Of a stretch of 64,000 bases of DNA, positions 10,183-20,865 are shown one piece after another. Every line of letters starts with the position of its first letter. Position 1 is the stretch's first letter. The stretch is from positions 1 through 64,000 of the forward strand of contig DHPM01000005.1 of assembly GCA_002410935.1 (NCBI GenBank), written 5' to 3'. Source of the DNA: Caryophanales bacterium UBA5364. GTDB lineage: Bacteria > Bacillota_I > Bacilli_A > RF39 > UBA660. Below the pieces are notes generated by a model. That model was given only the letters and a program-made list of their open reading frames with translations. It had not been told where the DNA came from and searched no databases. Both the position numbers and the translations under genes were made by a program.

Positions 10183-10211
10183 AATGAACTAGTCAAAAAC
10201 TAGTTCATTTT
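10183..10211 (+). terminator. Intrinsic terminator after array copy 4
   Basis: A perfect 10-bp stem built from ATGAACTAGT and its complement, with a five-base loop and a short T run, ends the copy 2-3-4 transcription unit. Confidence 0.8.
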
Positions 10212-10214
10212 ATG

Positions 10215-10243
10215 TTGATAAGCCATAATAATTATGCTAAAAT
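10215..10243 (+). promoter_or_regulatory. SigmaA-type promoter for array copy 5
   Basis: TTGATA at 10215-10220 and TAAAAT at 10238-10243 are 17 bases apart, with a TGC extended -10 motif just before the -10. It lies directly behind the copy 4 terminator and can drive copies 5 and 6. Confidence 0.6.
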
Positions 10244-10303
10244 GTATATAGTATAATTAGGAAAATAAAAATATGCACATAATAACTAGAAGAGGTGGAA
10301 CGA

Positions 10304-12901
10304 ATGAAAAAAAGTGGTTTTACATTAATTGAATTATTAGCCGTAATCGTTATACTTGCGATTATTGCAATAATCTCAGTCCCAATCATAACTGACTTGA
10401 TTAACAAATCAAGATATGGTGCTTTTGGAGTAACAAAGAAGAATATTGAGCGTGCTGCTGAACTATATCATGCTAAAAATGCCGATGATTTAGTCTGGGA
10501 AGGTAATCTTAGTTATGTCACCATTGGTACTTTAAAGAGTAAGAAATTTTTAAGTAATAATGTTGTTAATACACTTGATAGCACTAGTATTAATGATAAT
10601 ACAAAAGTATTACTTTATCGCAAGGGAAGAAAAGTGGATTATTCTCTCCAACTTTATGATAAAGAGTTCTTTGATTGGTATCAAGGACAAATGGTACAAG
10701 CTAGTAAAAGAGAAGATATAACTCTTCCTACCACTATTGGAGAAAGAGTAACTATTGATTTAGATGTTTTAATGAGTAAAGGATTAGTTGATGAATTAAG
10801 ACTTCCTTTAGAACCAGAAAATAGATGTGTAGGATACGTTGAAATAGAAAAAAAAGCTGACAATTATGAATACAATGCCTATGTCGATTGTCTACAAGGA
10901 GCGAGTACCTTCGCTAGTCACTATGTAAGTTATGGTGGTAAATATATCGATGAATTTTTTGATGTAAAAGAAACAAATGATGGTGGATATATTGCAGTAG
11001 GAGATAGTAATTCAGAAGTTATAACTAAATATGGCACTGGAAATAATGGAAAATATGATGCTATTATTGTTAAATTTGATCATCAAGGTAATGTTGAGTG
11101 GAGTCGTAACTTCGGAGGAACAAACCATGATTATTTTCGTGCTGTTGCAGTAGCAAATGATGGCTATGTAGCAGTAGGCTTTACTACTTCAAATGATATT
11201 GATTTAGAAGGTATCTATAAAGGTGGAAGCGATGATGCTATTTTAGTTAAATATGATTTTAACGGAAACATTGTACATAAAATAAGTTATGGTTCTTCTG
11301 GTACTAATGGTAATGATGTCTTCCATGATATTATTAAAGTAAGTGACGGATATATTGTGGTTGGTAGCTCATGTATACTTGTCCGTGATGGTGATATGAC
11401 TGGTGTTACAGCACCTGGAACGAGAAGTGCCGGAACGATAATTAAATATGATAATAATTTTAATATGGTATGGCGCAGTTTTTTCTCAGGAACTTATTAT
11501 GAGACTTTTACTAATGTTTTAAAAACAAGTGATAACGGCTATTTAGTATCTGGTAACTCTAGTTCTTATGATCATGATATGACAGGACTAGCTTATGATA
11601 ATATTTATGCTGATGCTGATGCTATCGTTATAAAATACGATAGTACTGGTAATTTAGAATATAAAAACTCTTTTAAAGGTAGTAAAAGTGATGTTTTTAG
11701 AAATGCTATCGAAGTAACTGATGGATATATATTAGTTGGTGAAAGCGCTTCAATTAATGGTGATATGACTGATTTAAGTAAAAGTGATGTTGAACTATAT
11801 GATAGTATTATTATTAAATATAATAAAACATTAGATAATCTTATTTGGAAAAAAAGTTTTGGTGGAAGTAATAATGATTATTTTAGAGATATAGTTAAAA
11901 TAGATAATAATAATTATTTAGTAGCCGGTTATAGTAAATCGAGTGATATGGATGTAAATGGTATAAATATTTCAACTAATGGTTATAGTGATGCATACTT
12001 AATTAAATATGACAGTACTGGTAATGTTTTACAAAAGAAAGTATTTGGTGGAATTAATAGTGATGACTTTAATTCTATTATTAAAACAACTGACGGCATT
12101 TATGTGACTGCAGGTTCTACTTATTCAAGTGAAGGTAATCTACGAAACTTTAATAAAGGACATCGTGATGCAATCTTAGTTGGATATGATAACAATTTAA
12201 ATTTATTAAAAACATTTCAAGAACCAGTTGTCTTAATCGATAAATTAAAAGAACTGGTTAAAAACTATGGCACTGATATTAGTTCTAATTATCAAAAATT
12301 ATATTCTACAAATAATCCTAGCGTCGATTTAGGGGGTTGGTGTAGTTCTGGAACAAATTATGCAGATAACATTAATTATAGTTTTGGAAGTTGTTTAACC
12401 CCATTTAATAGTGATGATATACGTCTGTTAACAAATGGAGAAAATACCTCTAATTTTAAAGTTGTATATGAAGGTGAACATGAGTACTTAATTGATAAAA
12501 ATCCTGACAATAATTATAATTGGCACCGAATATATTTATACTTCTTAACTGGTGGTGGCGCAAATATTGAGGTTTCTAACATGAAACTTAAATTTGCAGA
12601 TGGGTATGTAGGAAGTATTAAAGAGGCTGTGCAAAATGGTTATGTTGAACCACTAGTAGTTGTATCATCTATTTTACTTAATACGACAACATACTTTTTC
12701 CCAACATCATTAGATATTATTAATCCTGGAGGAACAGCCGGTAATGCTAATTATCCTAATATTGATATAAAAATTAAACCTAAAAAATCTAGATTGTCTA
12801 GCGTATTTTTCACAATGAATCGTAATATTATAAATAATACAGATGGTTTTCAAGTATATGAATTACGCAACTTCGATATTTCAACAGTACCAGCAGAATA
12901 G
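10304..12901 (+). CDS. Pilin-propeller surface protein, copy 5
   Basis: I start this gene at the ATG at 10304, not the in-frame GTG at 10295, because the GTG lies inside the ribosome binding site AGAGGTGG and the family always begins with the Met-Lys-Lys leader. The product has 865 residues. It has the ERAAELYHAKN pilin allele, type-B repeats 3-4 (DGDM, PGTRSAG, VWRSFF, TYYETF) and an NNP-class C-terminal domain. One extra cysteine sits in repeat 3. The tail ends STVPAE, the largest deviation from the common SITPTE ending apart from copies 4 and 8. It is transcribed with copy 6 across a 34-base gap. Confidence 0.93.
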   Translation: MKKSGFTLIELLAVIVILAIIAIISVPIITDLINKSRYGAFGVTKKNIERAAELYHAKNADDLVWEGNLSYVTIGTLKSKKFLSNNVVNTLDSTSINDNTKVLLYRKGRKVDYSLQLYDKEFFDWYQGQMVQASKREDITLPTTIGERVTIDLDVLMSKGLVDELRLPLEPENRCVGYVEIEKKADNYEYNAYVDCLQGASTFASHYVSYGGKYIDEFFDVKETNDGGYIAVGDSNSEVITKYGTGNNGKYDAIIVKFDHQGNVEWSRNFGGTNHDYFRAVAVANDGYVAVGFTTSNDIDLEGIYKGGSDDAILVKYDFNGNIVHKISYGSSGTNGNDVFHDIIKVSDGYIVVGSSCILVRDGDMTGVTAPGTRSAGTIIKYDNNFNMVWRSFFSGTYYETFTNVLKTSDNGYLVSGNSSSYDHDMTGLAYDNIYADADAIVIKYDSTGNLEYKNSFKGSKSDVFRNAIEVTDGYILVGESASINGDMTDLSKSDVELYDSIIIKYNKTLDNLIWKKSFGGSNNDYFRDIVKIDNNNYLVAGYSKSSDMDVNGINISTNGYSDAYLIKYDSTGNVLQKKVFGGINSDDFNSIIKTTDGIYVTAGSTYSSEGNLRNFNKGHRDAILVGYDNNLNLLKTFQEPVVLIDKLKELVKNYGTDISSNYQKLYSTNNPSVDLGGWCSSGTNYADNINYSFGSCLTPFNSDDIRLLTNGENTSNFKVVYEGEHEYLIDKNPDNNYNWHRIYLYFLTGGGANIEVSNMKLKFADGYVGSIKEAVQNGYVEPLVVVSSILLNTTTYFFPTSLDIINPGGTAGNANYPNIDIKIKPKKSRLSSVFFTMNRNIINNTDGFQVYELRNFDISTVPAE

Positions 12902-12935
12902 TAAGCAAATATAAAAAATATATAGGAGTGATTTA

Positions 12936-15533
12936 ATGAAGAAAAAAGGTTTCACCTTAATTGAACTATTAGCCGTAATTGTTATATTAGCAATCATCGC
13001 TATAATCTCAGTACCAATTATCACTGACTTAATTAATAAGTCTAGATATGGTGCTTTTGGAGTAACTAAGAAGAATATTGAGCGTGCTGCTGAACTATAT
13101 CATGCAAAGAATGCCGATGATTTAGTCTGGGAAGGTAATCTTAGTTATGTAACGATTGGTACCTTAAAGACTAAAAAGTTCTTAAAGAATAATTTGGTTA
13201 ATACTTTAGATAGTACTAGTATTAATGATGATACGAAAGTATTACTTTACCGAAAAGGTAGAAAAGTAGATTATTCATTACAACTCTACGATAGAGAATT
13301 CTTTGATTGGTATCAAGGAGAAATGATTAAAGCTAGTAAGAGAGAGGATATTACACTTCCAACTACTGTTGGAGATAAAGTAACCATTGATCTTGAAACT
13401 CTAATGGGTAAAGGATTAGTTGATGAACTAAGACTACCATTAGAACCTGAAAATAGATGTGTTGGTTATGTCGAAATAGAGAAAACAACCGATAACTATG
13501 AATACAATGCTTATGTTGACTGCTTACAAGGAGCAAGTACCTTCGCCAGTCATTATGTAAGTTATGGTGGTAAATACCTAGATAATTTTCGTGATGTAAA
13601 ACAAACTAATGATGGCGGATATATTGCCGTAGGAGATAGTAATTCTGAAGTAATAACTAAATATGGAAATATTAGTAAAGGTAAGTATGATGCGATTATT
13701 GTTAAGTTTAAAAGTGATGGAACGGTAGAATGGAGTCATAATTATGGTGGTTCTAATAATGATATTTTCTATAGTGTTATTGAAACAACTGATGGGTATG
13801 TTGCAGTTGGAAATACAACATCTGATGATTTAGATGTTGAAGGATTATTTAAGGGGGGAAATAATGATGCTATCTTAGTAAAATATAATAAACAAGGGGA
13901 AGTTATATATAAGAAAAACTATGGGACATCTAGTGGTGCTGGAACCGATTCTTTTATTCATATTATTAAAGTAGCTGACGGATATGTTATAACTGGTACC
14001 GTTGGAATTGCAGCAAAAGATGGTGACTTAACAGGTATAACTAAAACTGGTAATCGTTCATCAGGAGTAATCATCAAATACGATAATAACTTTAATATGA
14101 TTTGGCAAAACTTTTTCTCAGGAAGTTATTATGAAACATTAAGTGAAATTAAAACAACTACTGATGGTGGTTATATTGTCGTTGGTAGTTCAAGTTCTTA
14201 TGACCTCGATATGACGGGACTAGCTTATGATAATGTTTATGTTGATACTGAGGCTCTCATCCTTAAATATGATGGTGATGGTAATCTACAATATAAAAAT
14301 TCATTTTTTGGTAGTGAACACGATCGATTCCAAAGTGTTATTGAAGTAACTGATGGATATATCACTGTAGGTAGTAGTAACTCTAATAATGTTGATATGG
14401 AAGGATTAAATAAAACTGATGACGGAGATTATGATGCTATTATTGTTAAATATGATAAAACATTGACCAATGTCTTATGGAAAAAGTCATTTGGTGGAAG
14501 TGCTCATGATTACTTTAACTCAATTGTAAAAACTTTAAATAATCAATTTATAGTTGTTGGTTATAGTCGTTCTAAAGATTTTGACTTAAAAGGTAATCCA
14601 TCAATTTTAAATGGATATAGCAATGCTATGGTTGTAAAATATGATATTGAAGGTAATGTTATAGACTCTAAAACATTTGGTGGAACTAATACAGATATGT
14701 ATCATTCAACAATAAGAACTTCTGATAATAATTATGTTGTTGCTGGAGTTACTTATTCTAATGATGTTAATTTAAAAAACTTTAACAAAGGAAATAGTGA
14801 TGCTATTTTAACTGTTTATGACAGTAATTTAAATTTAATGAAAACATTCCAAGAACCAGTTATTTTAATTGATAAATTAAAAACAATGGTTCCTAATTAT
14901 GGTACTGATATTAGTTTAAAATATGATGATCTTTATACTACTAATAATCCTGAAATAGATTTAAAAGGATGGTGTAGTACGTATTCTAATTATGCTGATA
15001 ATATCAATTATAACTACGGTCCTTGTTTAAAACCATTTAACGCTGAAGATATTGTAGCTTTAACAGTTGGTGATAATACAAGAAATTATAAACATATATA
15101 TGAAGGTGAATATGAATATAAAATAGAAAATCAAGCAAGTAACAATTATAATTGGCACCATATATTTGTTTATCTTACGGGTGGTGGTGGAGCTAATAAT
15201 GAATTATCAAATTTGAAACTAAAATTTGCTGATGGATATATTGGTAGTATTAAATCATCAATAGCAGCTGGTTATATAGAACCTTTAGTTACAGTATCTA
15301 ATCATTTAAGTCATGCTTCAACTCTATTTTTCCCTAATACAATTGATATTATCAATACGGGAGGGAAAACAGGAGTAGCAAGTTATCCAACTTTAGATAT
15401 AAAGGTCAAACCAAAAAAGTCAAGACTAGTGAGTGTTATTATGACTTCAGCTAAGAATATTGTTGATAGTATTGATGGACTAGTAGTTGAAGAGTATCGC
15501 AATTTTGATATGTCAATAACTAAAGCCGAATAA
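12936..15533 (+). CDS. Pilin-propeller surface protein, copy 6
   Basis: The product has 865 residues. The pilin region is nearly the same as in copy 5 (ERAAELYHAKNADDLVWEGN), and the propeller repeats and NNP-class C-terminal domain (ADNINYNYG) are closest to copy 5, so these two are probably a recent duplicate pair. The gap to copy 5 contains only the AGGAGTGATTTA ribosome-binding segment also used by copies 2 and 8, so it depends on the copy 5 promoter. The tail is RNFDMSITKAE. A hairpin at 15543-15573 follows. Confidence 0.93.
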   Translation: MKKKGFTLIELLAVIVILAIIAIISVPIITDLINKSRYGAFGVTKKNIERAAELYHAKNADDLVWEGNLSYVTIGTLKTKKFLKNNLVNTLDSTSINDDTKVLLYRKGRKVDYSLQLYDREFFDWYQGEMIKASKREDITLPTTVGDKVTIDLETLMGKGLVDELRLPLEPENRCVGYVEIEKTTDNYEYNAYVDCLQGASTFASHYVSYGGKYLDNFRDVKQTNDGGYIAVGDSNSEVITKYGNISKGKYDAIIVKFKSDGTVEWSHNYGGSNNDIFYSVIETTDGYVAVGNTTSDDLDVEGLFKGGNNDAILVKYNKQGEVIYKKNYGTSSGAGTDSFIHIIKVADGYVITGTVGIAAKDGDLTGITKTGNRSSGVIIKYDNNFNMIWQNFFSGSYYETLSEIKTTTDGGYIVVGSSSSYDLDMTGLAYDNVYVDTEALILKYDGDGNLQYKNSFFGSEHDRFQSVIEVTDGYITVGSSNSNNVDMEGLNKTDDGDYDAIIVKYDKTLTNVLWKKSFGGSAHDYFNSIVKTLNNQFIVVGYSRSKDFDLKGNPSILNGYSNAMVVKYDIEGNVIDSKTFGGTNTDMYHSTIRTSDNNYVVAGVTYSNDVNLKNFNKGNSDAILTVYDSNLNLMKTFQEPVILIDKLKTMVPNYGTDISLKYDDLYTTNNPEIDLKGWCSTYSNYADNINYNYGPCLKPFNAEDIVALTVGDNTRNYKHIYEGEYEYKIENQASNNYNWHHIFVYLTGGGGANNELSNLKLKFADGYIGSIKSSIAAGYIEPLVTVSNHLSHASTLFFPNTIDIINTGGKTGVASYPTLDIKVKPKKSRLVSVIMTSAKNIVDSIDGLVVEEYRNFDMSITKAE

Positions 15534-15542
15534 TAAGAAATA

Positions 15543-15573
15543 AAGATGCTAATAATTATATTAGGATCTTTTC
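15543..15573 (+). terminator. Intrinsic terminator after array copy 6
   Basis: Eleven pairs in two blocks (AAGAT and CTAATA) with one G-G mismatch, a 4-base loop and a TTTTCTTTT tract. Confidence 0.7.
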
Positions 15574-15578
15574 TTTTA

Positions 15579-15607
15579 TTTACAAAAAGTTTATAAAATG
15601 ATATGAT
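15579..15607 (+). promoter_or_regulatory. SigmaA promoter with extended -10 for array copy 7
   Basis: TTTACA at 15579-15584, a 17-base spacer and TATGAT at 15602-15607, with TGA as extended -10. The same arrangement precedes copies 10 and 11. Confidence 0.7.
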
Positions 15608-15624
15608 AAATATAGGGTGATAAT

Positions 15625-18222
15625 ATGAAGAAAAAGGGATTTACATTAATTGAATTATTAGCCGTAATTGTTATATTAGCGATTATAGCAATTATTTCAG
15701 TCCCAATAATTACTGATTTAATTAATAAATCAAGATATGGTGCTTTTGGTGTAAGTAAAAAGAATATTGAACGAGCAGCTGAATTATATCATGCTAAAAA
15801 TGCCGATGATTTAGTCTGGGAAGGCAATATCAGTTATGTTACTATTGGTACGTTAAAGACCAAGAAGTTCTTAAGTAATAATGTCGTTAATGCACTAGAT
15901 AGTACTAGTATTAATGATAATACAAAAGTTTTACTTTATCGTAAGGGACGAAAGGTAGATTATTCACTACAACTTTATGATAGAGAATTCTTTGATTGGT
16001 ATCAAGGACAAATGGTACAAGCTAGTAAGAGAGAAGATATTAGCCTTCCAACAACTGTCGGTGAAACAGTAACGATTGACCTAGAAACTTTAATGAGTAA
16101 AGGCTTAGTTGATGAACTAAGACTTCCTTTAGAATCAGAAAGTAGATGTGTTGGTTATGTTGAAATTGAAAAAACAACAGATGACTATGAATACAATGCA
16201 TATGTTGACTGTTTACAAGGTGCAAGTACATTTGCTAGTCATTACGTCAGTTATGGTGGTAAATATATGGATGAATTTAACGATGTAAAGGAAACTAGTG
16301 ATGGCGGTTATATTGCTGTTGGAAGAAGTAACTCAGAAGTTATAACGAAATATGGCACTGGAAACAATGGAAAATATGATGCTATTATCGTTAAATTTAA
16401 AAGTGATGGAACAGTAGAATGGTCAGAAAATTTTGGTGGGAGTAGTGATGACCACTTTAGTGCTGTTATTGAGATACCTGATGGATATGTAGCAGTCGGT
16501 CAAACTACTAGTAATGATGGAGATATAGTAGATTATAAAGGTGGAAATAATGATGGAATCATTGTTAAATACAATAAACAAGGTTTAGTTACATATAAAA
16601 GAAGTTATGGTAGTACTAATACTTTTGGTTCAGAAAGATTTACTAATATTATTTTTAATAATAATCACTATATTTTAGTGGGTACTGTAGCTGGTGAAGG
16701 TAGAGATGGCGATTTAGCTGGAGCAACCGGATTAGTAAGAGCAGATGAACTTGTAATTATGAAAATGGATTTAGATTTTAATACCATCTGGAGAAGTCTC
16801 TTTGTCGGTACTAATGGTGAAACTCCAAAAAATGCTATTAGAACATCTGATAATAATTACCTTATAGTTGGTTATTCTAATTCACCAAATTATGATATGA
16901 CGGGAATTGGATATGAAGGTGTCCCAAATAGTGAAGCAATCATTCTTAAATATGATGATAATGGTAATCTGCTAAATAAATCATCATTTAGAGGAAATGT
17001 ATTTACCGAAGTATTTGCTGATGTTATTGAAGTGACAGACGGATATATTGCAGTAGGAAATGGTAGTTCAAGTGATTTAGATATGACGGGACTTAGTAAA
17101 GCTAATAATGGTTATGCTGATGCCGTTATCGTTAAATTCGATAAGAATCTCGAAAATATAATATGGAAAAAATCGTTTGGTGGCACTAACAGTGACGTCT
17201 ATTACAGTATTGAAAAAGTAAATGATAATGAAGTAGTTGCTGTTGGATATAGTAAATCAAATGATATGGATATGCAAGGGTTAGTAACTGAAACAAATGG
17301 ATATAGTAATGCTCTTTTAGTTAGATATAATGTTGCTACTGGAAACGTTATTAAAAGTAAAACATTTGGAGGAAGCAATAGTGAACTTTTCCAAGCAATA
17401 ATTAAGACCTCTGAAAATCAATATGTTATAGCTGGTTTAACATTCTCTAATGATATTAATTTAAAGAATTTTAATAAAGGTCATAGTGACGCTATCTTAG
17501 TAAATTATGATAAAAACTTTGAATTGGAAAAAGTATTTCAAGAACCAGTTGTTATTATTGATAAGCTAAAAACAATTGTTCCTAGTTATGGAACTAATAT
17601 AAGTTTAAAATACGATCATCTATATACAAGTAATGATCCAACTAAAGATTTAACTGGATGGTGTAGCACAACAATTCCTTATTTAGAAGGTAATACAAGC
17701 AATTATTATTATGGTGAGTGCTTAAGGTCATTTAATCTAGACGATAGAAACCTATTAGTAGAATTAGAAGTTAGTAATGGTTTAAAAATGTATGCTGGTG
17801 AATATGAATATAAAATCACTAAAACTGCTAGTCACAATTATAATTGGCATCAAATTATAACTGCTAATGGTGGTTCTACAGGAAATATAGGATATAGTAA
17901 TTTGAAATTAAAGTTTGCTGATGGTTATATAGGTAGTATAACTGATGCCATAGATAAAGGTTATATTGAACCTTTAGTAGTTGTTAATTCACTAGTTGGA
18001 ACAGTAAGACCACAAGGCTTATTGCCAACAGTAATCGATATAATAAATACTAATGGTGATACAGGAATTACTAGTTATCCATCAATGTTTATTTATATCA
18101 AACCAAAGAAATCAAAATTTGTAAGCATTATCTTAACTAGTAGTGCTAACTCTAGAAATAATGATGGATTAAGCATTCATGAGTTAAGAAACTTTGATAT
18201 GTCTATAACCCCAACTGAATAA
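15625..18222 (+). CDS. Pilin-propeller surface protein, copy 7
   Basis: The product has 865 residues. The pilin region is the ERAAELYH allele (with GVSKKN in place of GVTKKN), but repeats 3-4 (VAGEGRDGDL, KMDLDFNTIWRS, TNGET) and the SNDP/SNYYY C-terminal domain match copy 9, which has the other pilin allele. It has its own promoter and terminator, so it is likely monocistronic. The start uses the GGGTGATAATATG ribosome binding segment shared with copy 10. Confidence 0.93.
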   Translation: MKKKGFTLIELLAVIVILAIIAIISVPIITDLINKSRYGAFGVSKKNIERAAELYHAKNADDLVWEGNISYVTIGTLKTKKFLSNNVVNALDSTSINDNTKVLLYRKGRKVDYSLQLYDREFFDWYQGQMVQASKREDISLPTTVGETVTIDLETLMSKGLVDELRLPLESESRCVGYVEIEKTTDDYEYNAYVDCLQGASTFASHYVSYGGKYMDEFNDVKETSDGGYIAVGRSNSEVITKYGTGNNGKYDAIIVKFKSDGTVEWSENFGGSSDDHFSAVIEIPDGYVAVGQTTSNDGDIVDYKGGNNDGIIVKYNKQGLVTYKRSYGSTNTFGSERFTNIIFNNNHYILVGTVAGEGRDGDLAGATGLVRADELVIMKMDLDFNTIWRSLFVGTNGETPKNAIRTSDNNYLIVGYSNSPNYDMTGIGYEGVPNSEAIILKYDDNGNLLNKSSFRGNVFTEVFADVIEVTDGYIAVGNGSSSDLDMTGLSKANNGYADAVIVKFDKNLENIIWKKSFGGTNSDVYYSIEKVNDNEVVAVGYSKSNDMDMQGLVTETNGYSNALLVRYNVATGNVIKSKTFGGSNSELFQAIIKTSENQYVIAGLTFSNDINLKNFNKGHSDAILVNYDKNFELEKVFQEPVVIIDKLKTIVPSYGTNISLKYDHLYTSNDPTKDLTGWCSTTIPYLEGNTSNYYYGECLRSFNLDDRNLLVELEVSNGLKMYAGEYEYKITKTASHNYNWHQIITANGGSTGNIGYSNLKLKFADGYIGSITDAIDKGYIEPLVVVNSLVGTVRPQGLLPTVIDIINTNGDTGITSYPSMFIYIKPKKSKFVSIILTSSANSRNNDGLSIHELRNFDMSITPTE

Positions 18223-18231
18223 TTATGCTGT

Positions 18232-18263
18232 AAAGACTCTACTATTTTACAGTAGAGTCTTTT
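18232..18263 (+). terminator. Intrinsic terminator after array copy 7
   Basis: A perfect 11-bp stem with a nine-base loop, running into TTTT. It is a near copy of the hairpin after copy 1 and includes the same competing upstream half-hairpin. Confidence 0.8.
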
Positions 18264-18325
18264 GATTTAAATAGATATTGAATAATGAAATCATAAAATG
18301 GAAAGATATATATAGGAGTGATTAA

Positions 18326-20851
18326 ATGAATAAAAAAGGATTTACGTTAATAGAACTATTAGCAGTAATTGTTGTCTTAGCAGTTATTGCAATTATCTCA
18401 GTCCCAATCATTACTGACTTAATCAATAAATCAAGGTATGGGGCTTTTGGATCATCAAAGAAAAATATTGAACGTGCAGCCGAACTATATCATACAAGGA
18501 ATGCTGATGATTTAGTATGGCAAGATGATATTAGTTATGTAACAATTGGAACACTAAAAGCAAAGAAATATTTAAGAAATAATGTTGTCAATACGCTAGA
18601 TAGTACTAGTATTAGTGATGATACTAAAGTGCTTATATATCGTAGCGGAAGAAGAGTCGATTATTCACTTCAACTTTATGATAATCAATTTTTTGATTGG
18701 TATCAAAAAGAAATGGTAGCTGCAGTAAAAAATAATAATCTAATAGATGCAGAAGTAGATTTAGAGGATTTAATAACTAAATATGGAGTAGCGGATTTAA
18801 GAGTTAAAAACAATATGCAAATGAGATGTATAGGATATGTAAAAGTCGAACAAAACAATGGTACATACGAATATACTCCATTTTTAGACTGTGGTGATGG
18901 TAATAATATATTAGTTGATTCAAGTTATGTAAATTTTGGTGGTAATTATCTAGATGATTTTTCTTCCGTGAAAAAAACAAGTGATGGTGGTTTCGTAGCC
19001 GTAGGAAGAAGTAATTCAACTAATTTTAAAGAAGTAATTAAATCAACTATTGATTATGATGGATTGATTGTAAAATTCACGCCTGCTGGTGAAATTGAAT
19101 GGCATAATACCTTCGGTGGTAGTGAACATGATTATTTTTATGATGTTATAGAAAATAATGATAGTTATGTTGTAGTTGGTGAAGCTATTTCTACCGATGG
19201 TGATTTAGCTGGATTATCTACGGATGTATATAAATCAATTATTGTTAATTACAATAAAAGTGGTAGTCTAAAATCTAAAAAAATACTTTTTAAACATCCG
19301 ACTACTTGGGGTTCAGCTGCGTATAGCATTTTAACGCATAATAATGATTATTATATTGGTGGTGCAAGTAGAGTTGTTGATGGTAGTTATGTACACCGTA
19401 TGTTTGTTGCTAAATTAGATGAAAGTTTTAATATTGTTTGGGAAAAAGGATATGGCGGAACCGATTATGCTTCATATAATGGACGTATAGCTATTAGTAA
19501 TAATAAATTAATATTAATAGGAGACTCTAGATCAACTAATGGAGAATTAGCAGACATTAAAATTGGACCTGTTTTAGATACAGATGCTGTTATTTTTGAA
19601 CTTGATATGAATAATGGAAGTATTATATCTAAAGGTATTTTTGGTGGTGCTACAGGTGATGAAACTTTTAATGATGTTATTATCGTTAATGATGGTTATA
19701 TTGCTGTTGGTCATAGTCGTTCAAATGATCATGATATGGAAGGTATACACAAAGGTAATACTGATGCTATTATCGTTAAATTAAGTAATGTACCAGATGC
19801 AAATGGTGTCTTACCAATTATTTATAAAAAATCATTTGGTGGAAGTTCTGATGATATATTTAAAAAAATCATTCAAGATGGTAATTCTCTTGTTGTTGCT
19901 GGAATAAGCAAATCTATTGATGGAGATTTATTAAAATTAACCAAAGCTGGTAATGGTAATTATGATGGAATCATTGTAAAATATGATATGAATGGTAACT
20001 TAATAACCAAAACCACTTATGGTGGTAGTGGTAGTGAAAATATTAGTTCAATCATAAAAGACGATAATAATTATGTTATTGTTGGTAGTACCTTTTCACT
20101 AGATAAAGATATTAACTCATTTAATAAAGGAAATAGCGATGCTATTTTAGCTAAAATGGATTCTAATTTAAATCTTATTAAGCAGTTTAAATTACCAGCT
20201 CTTCTTATGGATAAACCAAAAGAACTTGTTGTAAATTATGGAACATCAATCCCAACTCCTGCCAACAAGAATAATTTAAAACTTTATACAACTAATGATG
20301 CTACAAGAGATTTAGAAAGTTGGTGTGCAAGATATGTTGATTCAGATCCAAATGGAAATTACAAATATATTTCTTGCATAAAACCATTTGATGAAGGAAA
20401 TATTAATAGGCTGGTTGAAAAAGAAAAAATTTTAGCTATTAATTCAAAAAATATCAATCCTAGTTCTCTTAATACATGGATAAAAGTTAGTATTAGCTTT
20501 TCATGGGCTGGGGGAGATATACACGAAATATCTAATTTTAAATTAAAATTTCAAGATGAACAACCGGTAACTGTATCAGAAGCAGTAAATTTAGGTTATA
20601 TTGCACCTTTAATTGTTAGTGGTCACGATAGTACAATTAATTATTGTTTCCATAATAGTTTCGATATTATTGGAGGTAGTCCAATCGATGGTAATGGTCG
20701 TAATCCAAATATAACTTTAATTTTTAAACAAAAAAATAAACTACTTGAAACAGTTAGTTTTAATTCTAAAACAACCCCAGATATAACCAAAGCTGGTTAT
20801 ACAATTGATGAATTTAAAAATTTTGATATTAGTATTACTAAAGCAGATTAA
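18326..20851 (+). CDS. Pilin-propeller surface protein, copy 8 (divergent)
   Basis: At 841 residues this is the shortest and most diverged complete copy. The leader and first 125 residues are family-like (ERAAELYHTRN). The segment after WYQKEMV is different (VAAVKNNNLIDAEVDLEDL), the conserved LVDELRLPLE stretch is gone, and the cysteine motifs become MRCIGY and LDCGDG. The repeats keep the FGGS and DGYIAVG pattern, and the C-terminal domain keeps WC and SCIKPF, but little else is shared. The tail reads FKNFDISITKAD. The upstream spacer matches that of copy 2, so regulation may be the same. It may be an older branch or bind a different partner. Confidence 0.92.
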   Translation: MNKKGFTLIELLAVIVVLAVIAIISVPIITDLINKSRYGAFGSSKKNIERAAELYHTRNADDLVWQDDISYVTIGTLKAKKYLRNNVVNTLDSTSISDDTKVLIYRSGRRVDYSLQLYDNQFFDWYQKEMVAAVKNNNLIDAEVDLEDLITKYGVADLRVKNNMQMRCIGYVKVEQNNGTYEYTPFLDCGDGNNILVDSSYVNFGGNYLDDFSSVKKTSDGGFVAVGRSNSTNFKEVIKSTIDYDGLIVKFTPAGEIEWHNTFGGSEHDYFYDVIENNDSYVVVGEAISTDGDLAGLSTDVYKSIIVNYNKSGSLKSKKILFKHPTTWGSAAYSILTHNNDYYIGGASRVVDGSYVHRMFVAKLDESFNIVWEKGYGGTDYASYNGRIAISNNKLILIGDSRSTNGELADIKIGPVLDTDAVIFELDMNNGSIISKGIFGGATGDETFNDVIIVNDGYIAVGHSRSNDHDMEGIHKGNTDAIIVKLSNVPDANGVLPIIYKKSFGGSSDDIFKKIIQDGNSLVVAGISKSIDGDLLKLTKAGNGNYDGIIVKYDMNGNLITKTTYGGSGSENISSIIKDDNNYVIVGSTFSLDKDINSFNKGNSDAILAKMDSNLNLIKQFKLPALLMDKPKELVVNYGTSIPTPANKNNLKLYTTNDATRDLESWCARYVDSDPNGNYKYISCIKPFDEGNINRLVEKEKILAINSKNINPSSLNTWIKVSISFSWAGGDIHEISNFKLKFQDEQPVTVSEAVNLGYIAPLIVSGHDSTINYCFHNSFDIIGGSPIDGNGRNPNITLIFKQKNKLLETVSFNSKTTPDITKAGYTIDEFKNFDISITKAD

Positions 20852-20865
20852 TATTAAATAATATA

